DNA of 64,000 bases from positions 992,001-1,056,000 of the forward strand of contig RHGM01000003.1 of the NCBI GenBank assembly GCA_003724185.1, in the 5' to 3' direction. The notes under the pieces were generated by a model. That model was given only the letters and a program-made list of their open reading frames with translations, searched no databases and was not told the DNA's origin. The DNA comes from Porphyrobacter sp. IPPAS B-1204 (GTDB taxonomy: Bacteria > Pseudomonadota > Alphaproteobacteria > Sphingomonadales > Sphingomonadaceae). This document shows positions 60,592 to 64,000 of this stretch, piece by piece. Each line of letters begins with the position of its first letter. Positions within the stretch are counted from its first letter, which is position 1. Both the position numbers and the translations under genes were made by a program.

Positions 60592-62826
60592 ATGCAGCCA
60601 CGGTTTCTTAAGGGCTTTTCGGGCAAAGGCGCGACTGTGAAAGACAAGCGCCGCATCGATGCCATCCGTGATCTCGGGCTTCAGGCGATCCCCGATGGCG
60701 ACGTGTTTGCGCACATCACCCACCTGGCGAGCGTCATGCTCGATTGCCCGATCGCGCTGCTTTCTGTGGTCGAGGATGACCGGCAGTGGTTCCTCGGGCG
60801 CACCGGCACCGATTTGCTGGAAACCCCCATCGGGGACTCCTTCTGCCGGTTCTGCGTGCTGAGCGAAGGCCCGCTGCTGATCGAGGATGCGCGCACCGAG
60901 CCAAGCCTTGCTGATAACCAGCTAGTCACCGGTGCGCCCTTCATCCGTTCCTATCTCGGCGTGCCGATCCGGTCGGATGACGGCCTGTTGCTGGGCGCGC
61001 TGTGCGCGATCTCGCCCGAACCGAACGCTTTCCGCCGCGAACATATCGTGCCGCTGGCGATGCTGGGCGAACTGGCCGAACAGAGCCTTGCGCTGCACGC
61101 CCGCACGCGCGCGCTCAGCTCTGCCAACGCTGCGCTCCAGCAATCGAGCAAGATCTTCCAGCAGGCCGAACGGGCGGTCAATGTCGGCAGCTGGCGGGTC
61201 GATGGCGCGACGCGGCGGCTGCACTGGTCGGATCAGGTCTATGCCATCACCGGGCTGGAACCCGGCCGTTCGGTCAACGTGGCCGATGTGGTGCAGATGT
61301 ATCATCCCGATGACCGCGCGATGGTCAGCAAGGCGATGGCCGACACCATTGATGACGGCAAGCCGTTCATGTTCGAAACCACCATCCGCCGGACCGATGG
61401 CGAACAGCGCCGCATCCGCGTGGTGGGCGAACGGCTGGATGTTGACGGCCAGCCCGATTGCGTCGCCGGGATCATCCTCGATTGCACCGAGGAACACCTG
61501 CGCAATGTTGCCCTGAAGCGCGCGGCCGAACGCGACCGGCTGACCGGGCTGTTCAACCGCGCCAGTTTCGACCGGCGGCTGGCTGCGGCCATGCAGCGGG
61601 CCGAAAGCGAGCCGGTGACGATCGCGCTGCTCGATCTCGACGGGTTCAAGGATGTCAACGACACGCTCGGCCATCTGGTCGGCGACCGGGTGCTGGAAAC
61701 CATCGCCGCGCAGCTCCAGATGCGAATTTCGCCGGGCATGTTTCTGGCGCGCTGGGGCGGGGATGAATTCGCGCTGCTGTTCCCGTCGGCCATGCCGCTG
61801 GAGGACGTGACCCGGTTTCTGGAAGATCTGCTGGCCGAATTCGGCGACATGCCGCCGCTCGGCAGCGCGCTGCTGAGAATCGGGGCGACCTGCGGCGTGG
61901 CCCGGATGACCACGGCGGCCGGCAGCGAGGAAATCATGCGCCGCGCCGACCTTGCGCTTTATCGCGGCAAGGAAGCCGGGCGCGGTTCGGTGGTGTGCTG
62001 GGATCAGCAGATCGAGGCCCGCCAGTCCGAACGGCAGAAGGCCATCGCCAAGCTGCGCAGCGCGCTCAATGGCGGGCACGCAGTGGCGGCCTATCAGCCG
62101 ATTGTGGAGCTCGACACTGGCCGCGTCCTTTCGGTCGAGGCGCTGTTGCGGCTGCGCGACGACGACGGGACAATCCTCGCCGCAAGCGACGTGTTTGCCG
62201 CGCTGCTCGATCCTGAATTGTCGCGCCGCGTCAGCCGCGTGATGCTGGATCAGGTGGTGACCGATGGCGCCGCGATCCTCGCCCTGTTCGGCCCGGACAC
62301 GCGCATCGGCATCAACCTGTCCGAAGCGGATCTGCGCCGCGGGGATTTCGTGCAGCACCTGATCGACGTGATAGACGACAGCGCATTGAGCCCCGCCAAC
62401 ATCACCATCGAAGTGACCGAGACCATGCTGCTTGACGCAGGCGGGCAGCTGCGCGCCTCGCTCGCCATGCTGGACGAGTGCGGCTTTACCATCTGCCTCG
62501 ATGATTTCGGCACCGGGTTCTCATCGCTGACGCACCTGCGCGCTTTCCCGATCCACAAGGTCAAGATCGACCGCGATTTCATCGCCGCCATCGCCGAAGA
62601 TCACCAGTCGCGGCTGATCATTCAGGCAATCGTGCAGATGGGCCACAGCCTTGGCCTGCGGGTGGTGGTGGAAGGGGTGGAGACGGAAGAGCAGGAGATT
62701 TTCCTGCGCGCGATCGGCTGCAAGCACGTGCAGGGCTATCGCTATGGCCGCCCGGCGCTGCTGGCGGACTTGCAGGCGCGCTGTGCCGCGCAGGAGCCGC
62801 CCGGCGACACGCGCCGCCGCGCCTGA
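60592..62826 (+). CDS. GAF-PAS-GGDEF-EAL cyclic di-GMP enzyme
   Basis: A 744-residue cytoplasmic protein with sensor and turnover domains. GAF about 30-165 (LSVVEDDRQWFLGRTGTDLL), PAS about 195-305 (SDQVYAITGLEPGRSVNVAD), GGDEF about 310-480 with RWGGDEFALLFP, and EAL about 495-735. EAL signature residues are all there: VEALLRLRDD, INLSEADLRR, ITIEVTETML, CLDDFGTGFSSLTHLRAFPI (about 638-657), VVVEGVETEEQE and VQGYRYGRP. Both active sites look intact, so it may make or break cyclic di-GMP. The start is uncertain: ATG at 60592 has no ribosome site, while GTG at 60637 has AAAGG upstream. Confidence 0.9.
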   Translation: MQPRFLKGFSGKGATVKDKRRIDAIRDLGLQAIPDGDVFAHITHLASVMLDCPIALLSVVEDDRQWFLGRTGTDLLETPIGDSFCRFCVLSEGPLLIEDARTEPSLADNQLVTGAPFIRSYLGVPIRSDDGLLLGALCAISPEPNAFRREHIVPLAMLGELAEQSLALHARTRALSSANAALQQSSKIFQQAERAVNVGSWRVDGATRRLHWSDQVYAITGLEPGRSVNVADVVQMYHPDDRAMVSKAMADTIDDGKPFMFETTIRRTDGEQRRIRVVGERLDVDGQPDCVAGIILDCTEEHLRNVALKRAAERDRLTGLFNRASFDRRLAAAMQRAESEPVTIALLDLDGFKDVNDTLGHLVGDRVLETIAAQLQMRISPGMFLARWGGDEFALLFPSAMPLEDVTRFLEDLLAEFGDMPPLGSALLRIGATCGVARMTTAAGSEEIMRRADLALYRGKEAGRGSVVCWDQQIEARQSERQKAIAKLRSALNGGHAVAAYQPIVELDTGRVLSVEALLRLRDDDGTILAASDVFAALLDPELSRRVSRVMLDQVVTDGAAILALFGPDTRIGINLSEADLRRGDFVQHLIDVIDDSALSPANITIEVTETMLLDAGGQLRASLAMLDECGFTICLDDFGTGFSSLTHLRAFPIHKVKIDRDFIAAIAEDHQSRLIIQAIVQMGHSLGLRVVVEGVETEEQEIFLRAIGCKHVQGYRYGRPALLADLQARCAAQEPPGDTRRRA

Positions 62827-62827
62827 G

Positions 62828-63331
62828 CTATTGCTGCAAGGCTGCCGTCTGGGGGGGATCCCCGGCGTGGAAGATCAAGGTGGCGACCTGCGTTCCGGCG
62901 CCGATATTGACCCGGTTTTCCTGCCGCGCCCAGACATCGGTGAAGATCTGCGAATTGATCCGCACCGTGGCCTCGCCCGCCGGCGCGGGGGCCTCCTGAT
63001 AGACCCACAGACTGCCGCCGGTGATCTCCGCGCCGACATAATCGGGGGTGACGATGTCGCCATTGACCATCAGCAGAAACCGCCGGGCGACATAGCGGCC
63101 AAAGGCTTCCCGGCTGGCCTCACTGCCGATGATGTCGGGGTTCTTCGTCCCCTGAAACCGCAGCGCGTGTTCGGCATCGTGGACCGGCACCTGATGCACG
63201 ATCTCGATCATGCCGGTGCGCGGATTGTGCGCGATGGTGGTGATCGCGATCTTCTGCTGGTGCGCCTGGGCCGGGCCGACCCCGATCGGGGCCAGCACCA
63301 GCGCCAGCAACACCAGCAGACGGCGCAGCAT
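62828..63331 (-). CDS. Small exported protein (DUF6702-like)
   Basis: A 167-residue protein with a signal peptide (residues 1-23, LLVLLALVLAPIGVGPAQAH). The mature part is beta-rich (MIEIVHQVPVHDAEHALRFQ, about 41-60, and RVNIGAGTQVATLIFHAGDP near the end) and resembles DUF6702, whose members often follow an M1 aminopeptidase gene. The ATG lies inside the stop of the M1 gene (TGATG), so the two are co-translated. No catalytic residues are apparent; secretion to the periplasm or cell surface is expected. Confidence 0.78.
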   Translation of the reverse strand: MLRRLLVLLALVLAPIGVGPAQAHQQKIAITTIAHNPRTGMIEIVHQVPVHDAEHALRFQGTKNPDIIGSEASREAFGRYVARRFLLMVNGDIVTPDYVGAEITGGSLWVYQEAPAPAGEATVRINSQIFTDVWARQENRVNIGAGTQVATLIFHAGDPPQTAALQQ

Positions 63332-64000
63332 CACTTCTTCTTCTTGTTGGGTTCGGCCCCGGCAGCCTCACCCATCAGATCGCGGCTGACGCGCGACTTG
63401 CTGGCTTCGTCCTTGAAGGCTTCGACGCGGCTGGGGATGATCCGGCGCGGATATTGGTTGTTTTCGATGTCGGCATCGCCCGTCTCCCAATCGGGATCGA
63501 CCACCACCTGCACCAGTTCCTTGCCCTTGGGATAGACCAACAGCTTGGCCACTTCGCGCGAATTGCGCCGCCAGATTTCGGCCGGGATGTTGAGCTTTTC
63601 GGTGCTGCCGTCCTTGAAGGTCAGGCCAAGGACGATCGGCATCACCAGCCCGCCCTTGTTGCTGAAGTTGAGGACGTAGTAATTCGCGTCCTCCTTCACC
63701 GCCCGGTCAAACGCGGCGCGTTCCCACGGGACGAGGCCTTCGAGGAAATCGGTGTAGCCCTTGCGGTCCTTCGGCGTGACGGTGAACTGGTCGTTTGTGT
63801 CATAGAAATCGGTGACGCCGGGGTTTTCGAGCACCCAGATCGGCAGGCGCTGTTCCTTGTCGAGCTGGATACCGATTGGTGTCGGCTCATTGGCCTTTTC
63901 CTTGCGGCGGCGCGGCAGGTCGATGTCGGGATCCTTGCTGTCCATCTTCAGGCGGTAGATCGAATCGAGGCTGATATCGACGTGATCGGTGGTGTAGAAC
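63331..64000 (-). CDS. M1-family metallopeptidase, C-terminal part (cut by window edge)
   Basis: The last 222 codons of a gene that continues beyond base 64000. The frame is open from the edge: FYTTDHVDISLD leads into LPRRRKEKANEPTPIGIQLD, LENPGVTDFYDTND, then WRRNSREVAKLLVYPKGKEL near the end. This matches the C-terminal portion of M1 (gluzincin) peptidases found in sphingomonads. The zinc-binding HExxH part lies outside the window, so catalytic function cannot be confirmed here. The C-terminus is Lys-rich (AEPNKKKK). It is followed by the overlapping small exported protein gene. Confidence 0.78.
   Translation of the reverse strand, partial: FYTTDHVDISLDSIYRLKMDSKDPDIDLPRRRKEKANEPTPIGIQLDKEQRLPIWVLENPGVTDFYDTNDQFTVTPKDRKGYTDFLEGLVPWERAAFDRAVKEDANYYVLNFSNKGGLVMPIVLGLTFKDGSTEKLNIPAEIWRRNSREVAKLLVYPKGKELVQVVVDPDWETGDADIENNQYPRRIIPSRVEAFKDEASKSRVSRDLMGEAAGAEPNKKKK

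Noticed and set aside
1-64000. CRISPR array, insertion sequence, prophage or secondary-metabolite cluster
   Set aside because: No regularly spaced repeats, transposase, integrase, phage structural or synthase genes were seen.

Overview
The window is high-GC (about two thirds G+C by eye) alphaproteobacterial chromosome. The gene set suggests Sphingomonadales, most likely an Erythrobacteraceae-type organism (Erythrobacter/Porphyrobacter relatives): two large TonB-dependent receptors, a class I ribonucleotide reductase without ATP cones, a compact flagellar gene set with sigma-54 promoters and a CtrA-type box, and frequent ATGA/TGATG start-stop overlaps. This placement comes from family knowledge and was not checked by a search. 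No prophage, insertion sequence, CRISPR array or rRNA was seen.

Layout. 1-10829 is a flagellar region. flgB-C-D-E-F-G run leftwards off the window edge. motA and a short MotB-like gene, then flgA, flgM, flgN, a lytic transglycosylase, flhA and fliA, run rightwards, with a diguanylate cyclase on the opposite strand between them. Three near-consensus sigma-54 promoters and one exact CtrA-type box (TTAA-N7-TTAA) lie in front of these units. 10903-33834 is mostly housekeeping and catabolic: a DUF3857/transglutaminase/TPR protein, a BASS-type transporter, a kinase-like protein coupled to an acyl-CoA dehydrogenase, an M48 protease, an aldehyde dehydrogenase, a GST, MTA phosphorylase, PutA with a coupled EEP-family hydrolase, membrane proteins (DUF475, MarC, YggT), FolD, ArgB, a YdcH-like protein behind an FNR/FixK-type box, an SNase-like protein and a DUF1294 protein.

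33984-38484 holds nrdA, a 61-residue membrane protein and nrdB, followed 6 nt after the nrdB stop by a much lower-GC DUF2806 gene that looks acquired. 39045-42207 holds a TonB-like protein, a Lon-N-domain protein, a thioredoxin/TPR protein and tRNA-Gly(GCC). 42606-49099 is a scavenging locus: TonB receptor, YfcC-type carrier, exported cyanophycinase and isoaspartyl peptidase, the last three with 1-nt start-stop overlaps. Together they could import and cleave beta-aspartyl peptides such as cyanophycin breakdown products; no cyanophycin synthetase is present. A ZnuD-like receptor with an acidic/His loop follows and ends at a strong terminator.

51542-64000 carries a saccharopine-dehydrogenase-like oxidoreductase, dcd, a PlsC-type acyltransferase, a YdcF protein, ftsX, ftsE, a zinc-ribbon membrane protein, tRNA-Leu(GAG), a GT2 glycosyltransferase coupled to a polytopic membrane protein, a GAF-PAS-GGDEF-EAL protein, a small exported protein and the C-terminal part of an M1 metallopeptidase cut by the right edge.
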